This document shows, one piece after another, positions 1 through 5,934 of a stretch of DNA of 10,903 nt (within the stretch, counting starts at the first letter, position 1; each line of letters begins with the position of its first letter). The notes under the pieces were generated by a model that saw nothing but the letters and a program-made list of their open reading frames with translations, did not search any database and was not told the origin of the DNA. The position numbers and the translations under genes are program-made. Origin of the DNA: Firmicutes bacterium CAG:194 (GTDB taxonomy: Bacteria; Bacillota; Clostridia; Lachnospirales; Lachnospiraceae); contig HF995240.1 of the NCBI GenBank assembly GCA_000432915.1, forward strand, positions 1 through 10,903, in the 5' to 3' direction.

Positions 1-164
1 ATAAGCAACACTACTGTCACAAGAAAATATACACCATACATCAACCATGTAATAGTATTGTTCCATGGAAAACTCATTTCTGGATGGTTCAATGCAAACA
101 TTATAAATACAATGGCTATAATCAGCATTATCAAACCGATAATCCTTGATATACTCTTTTTCAT
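1..164 (-). CDS. Small hydrophobic membrane protein, 3' end outside window
   Basis: Reading leftward from an ATG at 164, the open frame stays open to the window edge and gives 54 complete codons. The peptide starts MKKSISRIIGLIMLIIAIVF, a short basic N-terminus followed by a hydrophobic helix (about residues 8-24). A polar loop (NHPEMSFPWNN) and a second hydrophobic helix (about 38-55) follow, so at least two membrane segments are seen. A good ribosome site (AGAAGGTG, 8 bases or fewer upstream) supports the start. The gene lies 27 bases downstream of the SdpI-family gene on the same strand, so the two are probably one transcript. I do not recognise the family. It could be another SdpI-like or DUF3784-like small membrane protein, but the visible part is too short to tell. 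Confidence 0.6.
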   Translation of the reverse strand, partial: MKKSISRIIGLIMLIIAIVFIMFALNHPEMSFPWNNTITWLMYGVYFLVTVVLL

Positions 165-191
165 GTAAATCACCTTCTCGTCAAATTGTAG

Positions 192-569
192 TTATCTACG
201 TATTCCATCATCATTAAAATGTTTTTTTAAAGCTTTCTCTGTCGGATAAATTGATACAATCATAATAAAGCATTGAATTGTCACAAGAATCACCCCTGCA
301 AATCCAATCGTATTCTTATCACTATGATATAACGGAATATGTATCAAAGCAGATGGTATAATCATTACCCATCCAATTTTCCACCAAAGTCTTCCGCAGT
401 AGTCATTCGCAAATTTCCATGTATCCATATTTTTCATTGAGCGAGTTGTTCTGTAGCCTGACATACTATTCATATGTTTTGGACACTGTTTCCACATCAT
501 TCTTCCACAAATGACCATAGCAATAGGAATTATCAGATCACATATTAACATAAACCACCAAAACCACAT
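192..569 (-). CDS. SdpI-family small membrane protein
   Basis: A 125-residue membrane protein with about three hydrophobic segments: the N-terminal WFWWFMLICDLIIPIAMVI, a middle IGWVMIIPSALIHIP and a C-terminal IGFAGVILVTIQCFIMIVSI. Between the first two lies GYRTTRSMKNMDTWKFAN followed by a basic/aromatic stretch. This is the hallmark loop of the SdpI family (GYRT..S..N...W.FAN). In Bacillus subtilis, SdpI gives immunity to the SdpC killing factor and also senses it, but many family members sit in genomes without SdpC and their role is unknown. The longer reading starts at a GTG (578), but that GTG is itself part of the ribosome site AGAGAGGTG. The ATG at 569 sits six bases beyond it and is the better start. 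No toxin gene or ArsR-type repressor is visible next to it, so an immunity role is only a family-based guess. Confidence 0.8.
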   Translation of the reverse strand: MWFWWFMLICDLIIPIAMVICGRMMWKQCPKHMNSMSGYRTTRSMKNMDTWKFANDYCGRLWWKIGWVMIIPSALIHIPLYHSDKNTIGFAGVILVTIQCFIMIVSIYPTEKALKKHFNDDGIRR

Positions 570-597
570 AAACCGCACCTCTCTTCACGCATCAATT

Positions 598-626
598 TGT
601 ATAACATAGTCTAACACATGTTGAAA
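598..626 (-). promoter_or_regulatory. Possible promoter of the SdpI-family gene
   Basis: Read leftward, TTTCAA (621-626) and TATACA (598-603) are separated by exactly 17 bases and lie about 30 bases upstream of the SdpI-family start. The -35 match is weak (3 of 6) and the -10 moderate (4 of 6). Just upstream, GTACTATATAC (631-641) is nearly its own reverse complement, a shape seen in GntR/YtrA-type operators. That regulatory reading is speculative. Confidence 0.35.
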
Positions 627-876
627 AAAAGTACTATATACAAACTAATGTCCGTGATTTGCTTTTCATAAAAAGTTCCTCTCAAAAATAAATTATATTT
701 TCTATATTGAGGTGTTGAAAAAATGGTCCATAGACATTATCTAAGGTGTGTACTCATTGCCTTAAATGCACAACTACATGATGTGCAGACGTAAAAATAT
801 TTATAGGCATAAGAACAAAAATAGATGATTTTGAAATAGCCTGAATATTTCAAGTATTGTCAGAAAGTATGTGCCT
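627..876. other. A+T-rich gap without a convincing gene
   Basis: This stretch separates the leftward membrane genes from the nuclease remnant. It holds one tiny frame on the + strand (723-794, 23 residues, MVHRHYLRCVLIALNAQLHD...), preceded by GAGGTG at a plausible distance, with no recognisable similarity. It also holds an inverted repeat TGAAATA (832-838) / TATTTCA (846-852) about 25 bases upstream of the nuclease remnant, which could be an operator relic. No RNA gene was recognised. Confidence 0.4.
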
Positions 877-1005
877 ATGAGTACAACAGCAGTTGAAAAA
901 GGATTACAGTTTGAAAAAGCTGTAGTAGACATGCTTAATAAGTTTGGTTTTAAAGCATGGAGAACAAACCAATCTAATGAAGCTGACCCAGAAAGATATA
1001 AGGCT
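877..1005 (+). pseudogene. Truncated restriction-endonuclease-like gene (N-terminal fragment)
   Basis: From the ATG at 877 (a GTG at 871 is also possible) the frame reads MSTTAVEKGLQFEKAVVDML, then NKFGFKAWRTNQSNEADPERYKA. This resembles the first helices of Mrr/restriction-endonuclease-fold proteins (E in the first helix, then ..GF.A..T). In that fold a G(Y/F)DGGVD-type catalytic strand and a later E/Q-x-K would be expected next. Instead similarity stops at about 1005, and the frame runs on to a stop at 1104 through sequence that is the opposite strand of a transposase remnant. Only about 43 native residues remain and no catalytic residue survives, so the gene cannot be active. The family call rests on general resemblance and is moderately uncertain. 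The truncation is well supported because the sense of the other strand changes at the same point. Confidence 0.4.
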
Positions 1006-1126
1006 GTTTTTGTAGATAGGTCACAATTCTTTGCAATCTTTGATATTGATAGTTCCTCTACAAAGCCTCTTAACATTTCTTTCCATGTGTCTTCTGAAAG
1101 ATGAGTGTAGCGAAGACTGTCCCCAT
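1002..1126 (-). pseudogene. IS1595-like transposase fragment
   Basis: On the - strand, 1109 down to 1002 encodes YTHLSEDTWKEMLRGFVEEL followed by SISKIAKNCDLSTKTA. This is the linker and helix-turn-helix of IS1595/ISXO2-type transposases: an L..(D/E)TW start, then a (S/T)I..IA...(G/D)(I/L)S..TA recognition helix, normally continued by a (F/W)Y..(H/Q)K segment and the DDE domain. Both are absent, because the frame runs into the nuclease remnant at about 1002. Just upstream, in another frame, 1126-1109 reads MGTVFA, matching the usual GT(V/I)F strand that precedes this linker; a single lost base would join the two frames. The N-terminal zinc ribbon and the whole catalytic domain are missing, so this is a dead relic. 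Confidence 0.55.
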
Positions 1127-1130
1127 AATG

Positions 1131-1185
1131 TCATGCATCTTTGATGCATGATGCAGCCTCGCTCATCTGCGAAGCAGATTTTGCA
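1131..1185. repeat. Hairpin-rich repeat element, copy B
   Basis: Two perfect hairpins lie side by side. TCATGCATC (1131-1139), loop TTT, GATGCATGA (1143-1151) has a 9-bp stem. ATCTGC (1165-1170), loop GAA, GCAGAT (1174-1179) has a 6-bp stem. The segment 1153-1185 closely matches 10463-10496 behind ftsY (AGCCTC, GCTCATC, hairpin, GATT, TGCA). The element lies three bases beyond the stop codon of the leftward membrane-protein gene. Neither hairpin has a T-run in that direction, so it is not a standard terminator for that gene. It may be a REP/MITE-like dispersed element. Confidence 0.55.
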
Positions 1186-1187
1186 AT

Positions 1188-2819
1188 TTACTGCCCAGTC
1201 AGTTCCAGACAGCTTAAAACTGTCAGAAAATAACTGCTCAGATAAAAACCAAAATAATACATGAAAAACATGGCAGGTGCTGTCAGAAAGATAAGTATAA
1301 GTTGTGGCAGCGTCAGCAGGATCAGAACGATGCAAAGCACATATCTGTCTACGGATCCATGCTGCTTCTTCCTTGCGCGGAGCACTGCAATACAGTTGGA
1401 AATAAACAGTACCAGCAAAAAGATCACACCGGGTATACAGTTGTAAAAGACCGGAAGCATTGCATTTGTCCTGATATTATCCTGTTCATAATGGCGGCAG
1501 GCAAGGAAAGAGATCGTTTTTTCACGAAGAGCCTGTCCGAAAGGTGGGTTCATAAAGGCAAAATAGGATTTGTAATCGTTGCCATAGTAGACAAGTTTGT
1601 TGATCGCATCAATGCATTCTCCGCCCGGATGGTTGATATAGCCAGGATACAGACCGTTCGTATAGGCGAATGTCTGCCATCTGTATTTCAGGAATTTATC
1701 CGGATTATAAATGATGAGCCGCAGGGAAGCCTGCATAAAGCGGTTTAAGGTTCTTTTTGGCAGGACGTCATCGATGTTCCAGTATTGACTGATATTTCTG
1801 ACGCTTGCTGTACGGCGGAGCAGAGATGCATCCACAAGCTCGTTGATCGTCATAACATCATCATAGACGCACGGACCTTTTAAATCCTCTACATCCGTAA
1901 ATAAGTTTGCAACCGGATTTAAGACAAGGGAGATTGGATATTTATTGCTTCCATTTAATGCAATTTTGTTTGGTATATTGCAAAGCATAAAGAATACAAG
2001 TGATAACACAAGCATACAGGCTGCCTGCTTCAGATGTATTTTTTTCAGAAGTAAAAATGCGAGGGGCAGGAATACGACCAGATAAATAAATTCGCTGCGC
2101 CATGCACAAAGAAGTCCGGTCAGGGCAGATAGGACCAAAAGCCATTTGCCGGAAAAACGGTCTGTTTTGGTAAGATAGTAAACTTTTGCAAGGACAAACA
2201 GAAAGATCCAGCCAACCAGTGTGGCACGCAGGGTAAATAAGTTGCCGTCGATGACAGGCAGCAGGATAAACGGCAAAAATAAGAGATATCGTTTTTTGCC
2301 GGAAAGCACAGAAAACAGATCATGCATGATCACAGAAAAGATCGTGCAGATAAGCAGAATCTGGATAAAAGTAATGGATGCCATGGAAGGGAAAAACAAA
2401 AGGGAAACCATATAAAACAGGCTTGTAATACCGGACTGCGCACCGGACATGGTAAAGGAAAGGGCAGCACGGATCACATAGAATTCGTCTCCCTTAAAAA
2501 TACCCGGCCATGTCAGCAGCCAGAAAACGCCCATAAACAGGAAATATCCGATAAAAAAACGAAAATAGGAGAGAAAGATTTTATTTCTCTTCCCTATATA
2601 ATAGAGAGTGTGTGTCAGACAAAGATAAAAGAAATAAGTAAATAATACGGCAAGCAGGACAATAACGCCAATGTAAAGCCGGGAATGTTCTGTCCAGGTA
2701 AATGTAACCAGATCACGCCCTTTGACCAGTAGAATATGGAGGATAGTCAGAAAAAGAGAAAGAAACGCGAAAGCCGGTTTCAAAATCGTAGCTTTTTTGG
2801 AAATACTTGTTGTCATCAT
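1188..2819 (-). CDS. Polytopic membrane protein, GT-C-like glycosyltransferase candidate
   Basis: A 543-residue protein with roughly 11-13 hydrophobic segments. It starts with a positively charged tail and helices at about 14-33, 48-68, 84-103, 133-144, 149-171, 177-190, 200-216, 226-258 and 265-282. A large soluble loop follows (about 283-450), then C-terminal helices (455-481, 492-540). The layout of many N-terminal helices, a short acidic outer loop early on (WPGIFKGDEFY, D111/E112) and a charged WRSEF turn at about 240 resembles GT-C glycosyltransferases and the DUF6020-like proteins of Clostridia. These use lipid-linked sugars outside the membrane to modify cell-wall polymers or glycans. 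Donor and acceptor cannot be told. AGGAG (2825-2829) precedes two consecutive ATGs (2819 and 2816); spacing slightly favours the second. It is transcribed away from the yceD operon and no partner glycan gene is visible. An O-antigen polymerase-like role is an alternative. Confidence 0.6.
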   Translation of the reverse strand: MMTTSISKKATILKPAFAFLSLFLTILHILLVKGRDLVTFTWTEHSRLYIGVIVLLAVLFTYFFYLCLTHTLYYIGKRNKIFLSYFRFFIGYFLFMGVFWLLTWPGIFKGDEFYVIRAALSFTMSGAQSGITSLFYMVSLLFFPSMASITFIQILLICTIFSVIMHDLFSVLSGKKRYLLFLPFILLPVIDGNLFTLRATLVGWIFLFVLAKVYYLTKTDRFSGKWLLVLSALTGLLCAWRSEFIYLVVFLPLAFLLLKKIHLKQAACMLVLSLVFFMLCNIPNKIALNGSNKYPISLVLNPVANLFTDVEDLKGPCVYDDVMTINELVDASLLRRTASVRNISQYWNIDDVLPKRTLNRFMQASLRLIIYNPDKFLKYRWQTFAYTNGLYPGYINHPGGECIDAINKLVYYGNDYKSYFAFMNPPFGQALREKTISFLACRHYEQDNIRTNAMLPVFYNCIPGVIFLLVLFISNCIAVLRARKKQHGSVDRYVLCIVLILLTLPQLILIFLTAPAMFFMYYFGFYLSSYFLTVLSCLELTGQ

Positions 2820-2998
2820 AAATCTCCTATAGTTTACATAATTCAGCTGCTTGCAGATGTATTACGTTCTGCCGTATTGATCAGTGATCTTCATTTCTTT
2901 CAATATAGCATAGCCGGAGCTGTTTGACAAATGGAGCAGAATGGCTGTTCTGCATCTTTTCTGAAATGAAAATGCTCTTAATGAGAAAAATATATAAA

Positions 2999-3032
2999 TG
3001 CAGTTGACAAACTGCAGAGGCATATGTATAAT
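2999..3032 (+). promoter_or_regulatory. Sigma-A promoter of yceD-rpmF with embedded palindrome
   Basis: TTGACA (3004-3009) and TATAAT (3027-3032) match the consensus perfectly at the ideal 17-base spacing, 26 bases before the yceD start. The sequence before it is A+T-rich, like an UP element. The -35 box sits inside an inverted repeat, TGCAGTT (2999-3005), GACA, AACTGCA (3010-3016), which could be a repressor site. The rest of the gap (2820-2998) has only a weak hairpin (2936-2953), and no clear promoter was found for the leftward membrane-protein gene. Confidence 0.85.
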
Positions 3033-3058
3033 TGGTTGAGTGTGGATAGGAGTATGCT

Positions 3059-3568
3059 ATGCTTTATAATCTGACCGGTATATTATCAAGTGAAGAAAAA
3101 GTAGAAAAGCTGACAGTTCCATATGAGCACGAGACTGTGAGCAACGGATTGGATTCCTATAAGATTCTGGAAAAATCCGATCTGACTTTAACACTTGCCA
3201 ATAAGGCAAAAGGCGAAGCGGAAGCGGAAGGTGAGATTTCCTTGGTGTGTGAGATCCCATGTGATCGCTGTCTGAAGCCCGTTAAGGTTTCTTTTTCTTT
3301 AAAGATAAGCGAATATCTGAAGGAAAGCGACTTTGAAGATCCGGAGAAGATGGAGGAAATGCCATTTATCGAAGGCTTTTCACTGGATACGGATGCTCTT
3401 ATAAACAACGAAATTATTGTAAACTGGCCGATGAAGGTTTTATGCAAGCCTGACTGCAGGGGAATCTGCAAGGTGTGTGGCAAAAACCTGAATGAGGGGG
3501 ACTGTGGATGTGATACATTCGTTCCGGACCCGCGTATGGCAGTAATAAAAGATATCTTTAACGCGTGA
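3059..3568 (+). CDS. yceD: DUF177/YceD-family ribosome biogenesis protein
   Basis: A 169-residue protein of the DUF177 family (YceD in E. coli, YlbN in B. subtilis). Its E. coli member is needed for normal build-up of 23S rRNA, and the gene is nearly always next to rpmF. The N-terminal half is a mixed acidic domain. Cysteines then appear as expected for the metal-binding type: C64, C68 and C71 (PCDRC), and a C-terminal cluster C129, C133, C137, C140, C149 and C151. The cluster ends in a D(P/)R...(I)KDIF tail typical of the family. The ATG at 3059 has AGGAG six bases upstream; an ATG at 3054 is out of frame. It is first in its transcription unit, with rpmF 15 bases downstream. Zinc binding is inferred from the cysteine pattern. 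Confidence 0.92.
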   Translation: MLYNLTGILSSEEKVEKLTVPYEHETVSNGLDSYKILEKSDLTLTLANKAKGEAEAEGEISLVCEIPCDRCLKPVKVSFSLKISEYLKESDFEDPEKMEEMPFIEGFSLDTDALINNEIIVNWPMKVLCKPDCRGICKVCGKNLNEGDCGCDTFVPDPRMAVIKDIFNA

Positions 3569-3583
3569 TAAGGAGGTGTAACG

Positions 3584-3766
3584 ATGTCCATCTGTCCAAA
3601 AAATAAATCTTCTAAAGGTAGAAGAGATAAGAGAAGAGCAAACTGGAAAATGAGCGCTCCAACACTTGTAAAGTGCTCAAAGTGTGGTGCTTTAATGATG
3701 CCTCACAGAGTATGTAAGGCTTGTGGCAGCTACAATAAGAAAGAGATCATTTCTGTAGCTGAATAA
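3584..3766 (+). CDS. rpmF: 50S ribosomal protein L32 (zinc-ribbon form)
   Basis: A 60-residue basic protein, the usual length. It has the L32 N-terminus (ICPKNKSSKGRRDKRRANWK), which threads into the large subunit, and two CxxC pairs, C31/C34 (CSKC) and C44/C47 (CKAC), which form the zinc ribbon. The C+ form usually predominates when zinc is ample. Some relatives keep a second cysteine-free copy, but none is seen here. A near-perfect AGGAGGTG lies five bases before the ATG, as expected for a highly made ribosomal protein. The gene follows yceD by 15 bases and is followed by a strong terminator, so the two genes form a short unit. Confidence 0.97.
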   Translation: MSICPKNKSSKGRRDKRRANWKMSAPTLVKCSKCGALMMPHRVCKACGSYNKKEIISVAE

Positions 3767-3781
3767 TGAATTGCAAAGTAA

Positions 3782-3816
3782 GGCTGTTGCTTTTGAAAGA
3801 AAGCAGCAGCCTTTTT
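3782..3816 (+). terminator. Intrinsic terminator after rpmF
   Basis: GGCTGTTGCTTT (3782-3793) pairs with AAAGCAGCAGCC (3800-3811) as a 12-bp stem with one G-T pair and a six-base loop, followed at once by TTTTT. It lies 16 bases after the rpmF stop codon and should end most yceD-rpmF transcripts before plsX. Confidence 0.88.
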
Positions 3817-3839
3817 GTTATGGCGACGAGGAACAGAAC

Positions 3840-3873
3840 TTGCAATTTTACCCTGTTTCAAGTATATTATAAT
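3840..3873 (+). promoter_or_regulatory. Likely promoter of plsX and downstream genes
   Basis: TTGCAA (3840-3845), 17 bases, then TATATT (3863-3868) gives a reasonable sigma-A promoter. An overlapping TATAAT at 3868-3873 is an alternative -10, with a weaker -35 (TTTACC). The -10 area is a perfect 14-bp palindrome (3863-3876), which may simply reflect A+T richness. A separate promoter makes sense because a strong terminator lies just upstream. No FapR-type operator was recognised. Confidence 0.6.
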
Positions 3874-3913
3874 ATAGCGTTTTTGTAATTAGAAAAGCAA
3901 GGGAGTCGATAAA

Positions 3914-4936
3914 ATGGCTGAATTGGTAAAAGTAGTTGTAGATGCCATGGGTGGCGATAATGCGCCTGGCGAAATCGTAAAAGGTGCAGTGGAAGCACTC
4001 ACGGAGAGCAAGGATATTTTTATTTATCTGCTCGGTATGGAAGAAGCCGTAAAGCAGGAACTTTCCAAATATACATATGACCAGGAGCGTGTAGAAGTGG
4101 TAGCCTGTTCGGAGGTAATTGAGATGGCAGAACCGCCGGTCAATGCGATCCGTAAAAAGAAGGATTCTTCTATCGTAAAGGGCATGCATATGGTACGCGA
4201 AGGACAGGCAGATGCATTTGTATCCGCAGGCAGCACGGGAGCTGTTTTAGTAGGCGGACAGGTTCTCGTTGGCAGGATCAAAGGCGTAGAAAGACCACCG
4301 CTTGCACCGTTGATCCCAACAGATAATGAAAGAGGCTGTTCTCTTCTGATCGACTGCGGTGCGAATGTGGATGCGCGTCCGTCTAATCTTGTGCAATTTG
4401 CCAAAATGGGTTCCATTTATATGGAAAGTGTTATGGGTGTTAAGAATCCGAAGGTCGGTATTGTCAATATCGGTGCGGAGGAAGAAAAGGGAAATGCACT
4501 TGTGAAGGAAACGTTCCCGCTTCTGAAGGCTTGTCCGGATATTAATTTCGTGGGCAGCGTGGAAGCCAGAGATATTCCCGCAGGTGTGGTGGATGTCGTT
4601 GTATGTGAAGCTTTTACCGGCAATGTCATTTTAAAGACCTATGAAGGCGTTGGGGCAACGCTGATCAGCAAGGTGAAGAAGGGCATGATGAGCTCCCTGC
4701 GCAGTAAGATCGGCGCACTTTTGGTAAAGCCTGCGCTGAAGCAGACTCTGAAAGCTTTTGATCTGGAGCAGTATGGCGGAGCACCTATGCTCGGACTGAA
4801 AGGGTTGGTTGTCAAGACACATGGCAGCAGTAAATCAGTAGAAATTAAAAATTCCATTCTGCAGTGTGTGACCTTCCAAAAACAGCAGATCAATGAGAAA
4901 ATTAAAGAAAAAATACAGCTTGCGGATGCAAAGTAG
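3914..4936 (+). CDS. plsX: Phosphate acyltransferase PlsX
   Basis: PlsX makes acyl-phosphate from acyl-ACP and inorganic phosphate. PlsY then uses acyl-phosphate to acylate glycerol-3-phosphate, the first step of phospholipid synthesis in most Gram-positive bacteria. The 340-residue product is full length. It begins with VVVDAMGGDNAPGEIVKGA (about 7-25), the family signature. It also has EPPVNAIRKKKDSS (73-86), the glycine-rich VSAGSTGA (103-110), RPPLAPLIPT (127-136), IDCGANVDARP (146-156), NIGAEEEKGN (185-194) and EAFTGNVILKTYEG (232-245). It is soluble but acts at the membrane surface. GGGAG eight bases upstream supports the ATG at 3914. acpP follows 12 bases later, joining the carrier that delivers the acyl chains to the enzyme that takes them. 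Confidence 0.97.
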   Translation: MAELVKVVVDAMGGDNAPGEIVKGAVEALTESKDIFIYLLGMEEAVKQELSKYTYDQERVEVVACSEVIEMAEPPVNAIRKKKDSSIVKGMHMVREGQADAFVSAGSTGAVLVGGQVLVGRIKGVERPPLAPLIPTDNERGCSLLIDCGANVDARPSNLVQFAKMGSIYMESVMGVKNPKVGIVNIGAEEEKGNALVKETFPLLKACPDINFVGSVEARDIPAGVVDVVVCEAFTGNVILKTYEGVGATLISKVKKGMMSSLRSKIGALLVKPALKQTLKAFDLEQYGGAPMLGLKGLVVKTHGSSKSVEIKNSILQCVTFQKQQINEKIKEKIQLADAK

Positions 4937-4948
4937 GAGGCTTTTCAC

Positions 4949-5188
4949 ATGGAATTTGAAGTATTACAGGAGGCTCTTGTCGAGGTGATGAATGTGGCTC
5001 CGAATGAAATCCATATGGATACGACATTAGCCGGGGATCTGGGGATGGATTCACTGGATGCATTTCAGATCATTCTGAAAATTCAGGAGAGACTTTCTAT
5101 AGAGCTGGATCCGAGAAAGATAGAAAAGGTGGAAACTGTCAGGCAGGCAGTAAAGCTGCTTGAGCAAACCGTGAAAGCAAATCAGTAA
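4949..5188 (+). CDS. acpP: Acyl carrier protein
   Basis: A 79-residue acidic helical protein, the typical ACP size. The DSL motif lies in DLGMDSLDAFQ, so Ser35 would receive the 4'-phosphopantetheine arm that carries growing fatty acids. Helix II following the serine (LDAFQIILKIQERL) is the surface recognised by synthesis enzymes. The ribosome site AGGAGG (4935-4940) overlaps the plsX stop codon, which suggests coupled translation. The position between plsX and rnc is the common Firmicute arrangement, so this is most likely the housekeeping fatty-acid ACP rather than a polyketide or D-alanyl carrier. Confidence 0.95.
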   Translation: MEFEVLQEALVEVMNVAPNEIHMDTTLAGDLGMDSLDAFQIILKIQERLSIELDPRKIEKVETVRQAVKLLEQTVKANQ

Positions 5189-5211
5189 AGACCCTGTAAA
5201 GGGTCTTTCTT
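5187..5211 (+). terminator. Small hairpin between acpP and rnc (weak terminator or attenuator)
   Basis: AAAGACCC (5187-5194), loop TGTAAA, GGGTCTTT (5201-5208) forms a perfect 8-bp stem, followed by only TTTCTT-like sequence. Its left arm overlaps the acpP stop codon and its right end is five bases from the rnc ribosome site. It would probably give partial termination or stabilise the acpP 3' end, leaving some read-through into rnc. Confidence 0.6.
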
Positions 5212-5223
5212 CAAGGAGAAAAA

Positions 5224-5922
5224 ATGAATCAATACGGATTTGATGGATTGGAACAGAAGATTGGCTATATCTATAAGGACAAAAAACTTCTGCGTCAGGC
5301 AATGACACACACTTCATTTGCCAATGAGCAGAAGATGAACAAGTTAAAGAGTTATGAACGGATCGAATTTCTGGGAGATGCCATACTGGAAATGGTCAGC
5401 AGTGAGTTCTTCTATTTTACTTATCCGGATCTGCCGGAAGGAAAACTGACACAGATGCGGGCAAGCAGTGTCTGTGAGCAGGCACTGGCGATCACGGCGC
5501 GTGATCTTTCGCTGGGCAGTTACATGCTGCTTGGAAAAGGAGAAGAACTGACTGGTGGGCGTGACAGAGACTCCATTATCGCTGATGGCGTGGAAGCAAT
5601 CATTGGCTCTATTTATCTGGATGGTGGCCTGGCACCGGCAAAGGATTTTATCCTGACACATGTGCTGAATGATCTGGAAAAGAAGCAGCTGTTTTATGAT
5701 GCAAAATCTATTTTACAGGAAAAAGTACAGATCGGACATCTGGGAAATCTTTCATATAAACTGATTGCGGAAGACGGACCGGATCATGCAAAGCATTTTG
5801 CCGTGGAAGCATGGCTGGATGATACAAGGATCGGAAGCGGAGAGGGACATTCCAAAAAGCTGGCAGAACAGCATGCGGCGTATCAGGCACTATTGCAGAT
5901 GCAGGCGCAGGAAACTAACTAA
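5224..5922 (+). CDS. rnc: Ribonuclease III
   Basis: RNase III cuts double-stranded RNA and processes the 30S rRNA precursor, some mRNAs and antisense pairs. The 232-residue product has the catalytic domain first: the signature ERIEFLGDAILE (45-56) with acidic residues E45, E48 and D52, and D121 and E124 in the later SIIADGVEAIIGSIYLDGG stretch. The spacing equals that of the E. coli residues E38, E41, D45, D114 and E117, so the metal site is complete. The C-terminal double-stranded RNA-binding domain (about 158-228) ends with GEGHSKKLAEQHAAYQALL, the usual KK-A---A---AL helix. The start has AAGGAG five bases upstream. smc begins 12 bases after the stop. Confidence 0.97.
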   Translation: MNQYGFDGLEQKIGYIYKDKKLLRQAMTHTSFANEQKMNKLKSYERIEFLGDAILEMVSSEFFYFTYPDLPEGKLTQMRASSVCEQALAITARDLSLGSYMLLGKGEELTGGRDRDSIIADGVEAIIGSIYLDGGLAPAKDFILTHVLNDLEKKQLFYDAKSILQEKVQIGHLGNLSYKLIAEDGPDHAKHFAVEAWLDDTRIGSGEGHSKKLAEQHAAYQALLQMQAQETN

Positions 5923-5934
5923 AGTAGGTGTTTT

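Noticed and set aside
801..1076. A 91-codon - strand frame starting MLRGFVEELS
   Set aside because: Only its first 25 codons are real transposase sequence. The rest is the antisense of the nuclease remnant, so it is not a gene.
1165..1183. Rightward intrinsic terminator at the ATCTGC-GAA-GCAGAT hairpin
   Set aside because: The stem is short, the T-run is only four bases including stem bases, and no intact rightward gene ends there. It is better explained as part of the dispersed repeat.
1302..1748. A 148-codon frame on the + strand inside the membrane-protein gene
   Set aside because: It is antisense to a full-length gene with clear membrane helices and a ribosome site, and its product looks random.
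2924..2953. A second TTGACA-like promoter and hairpin upstream of yceD
   Set aside because: TTGACA is present but no -10 box lies at a fitting distance, and the 6-bp hairpin lacks a T-run.
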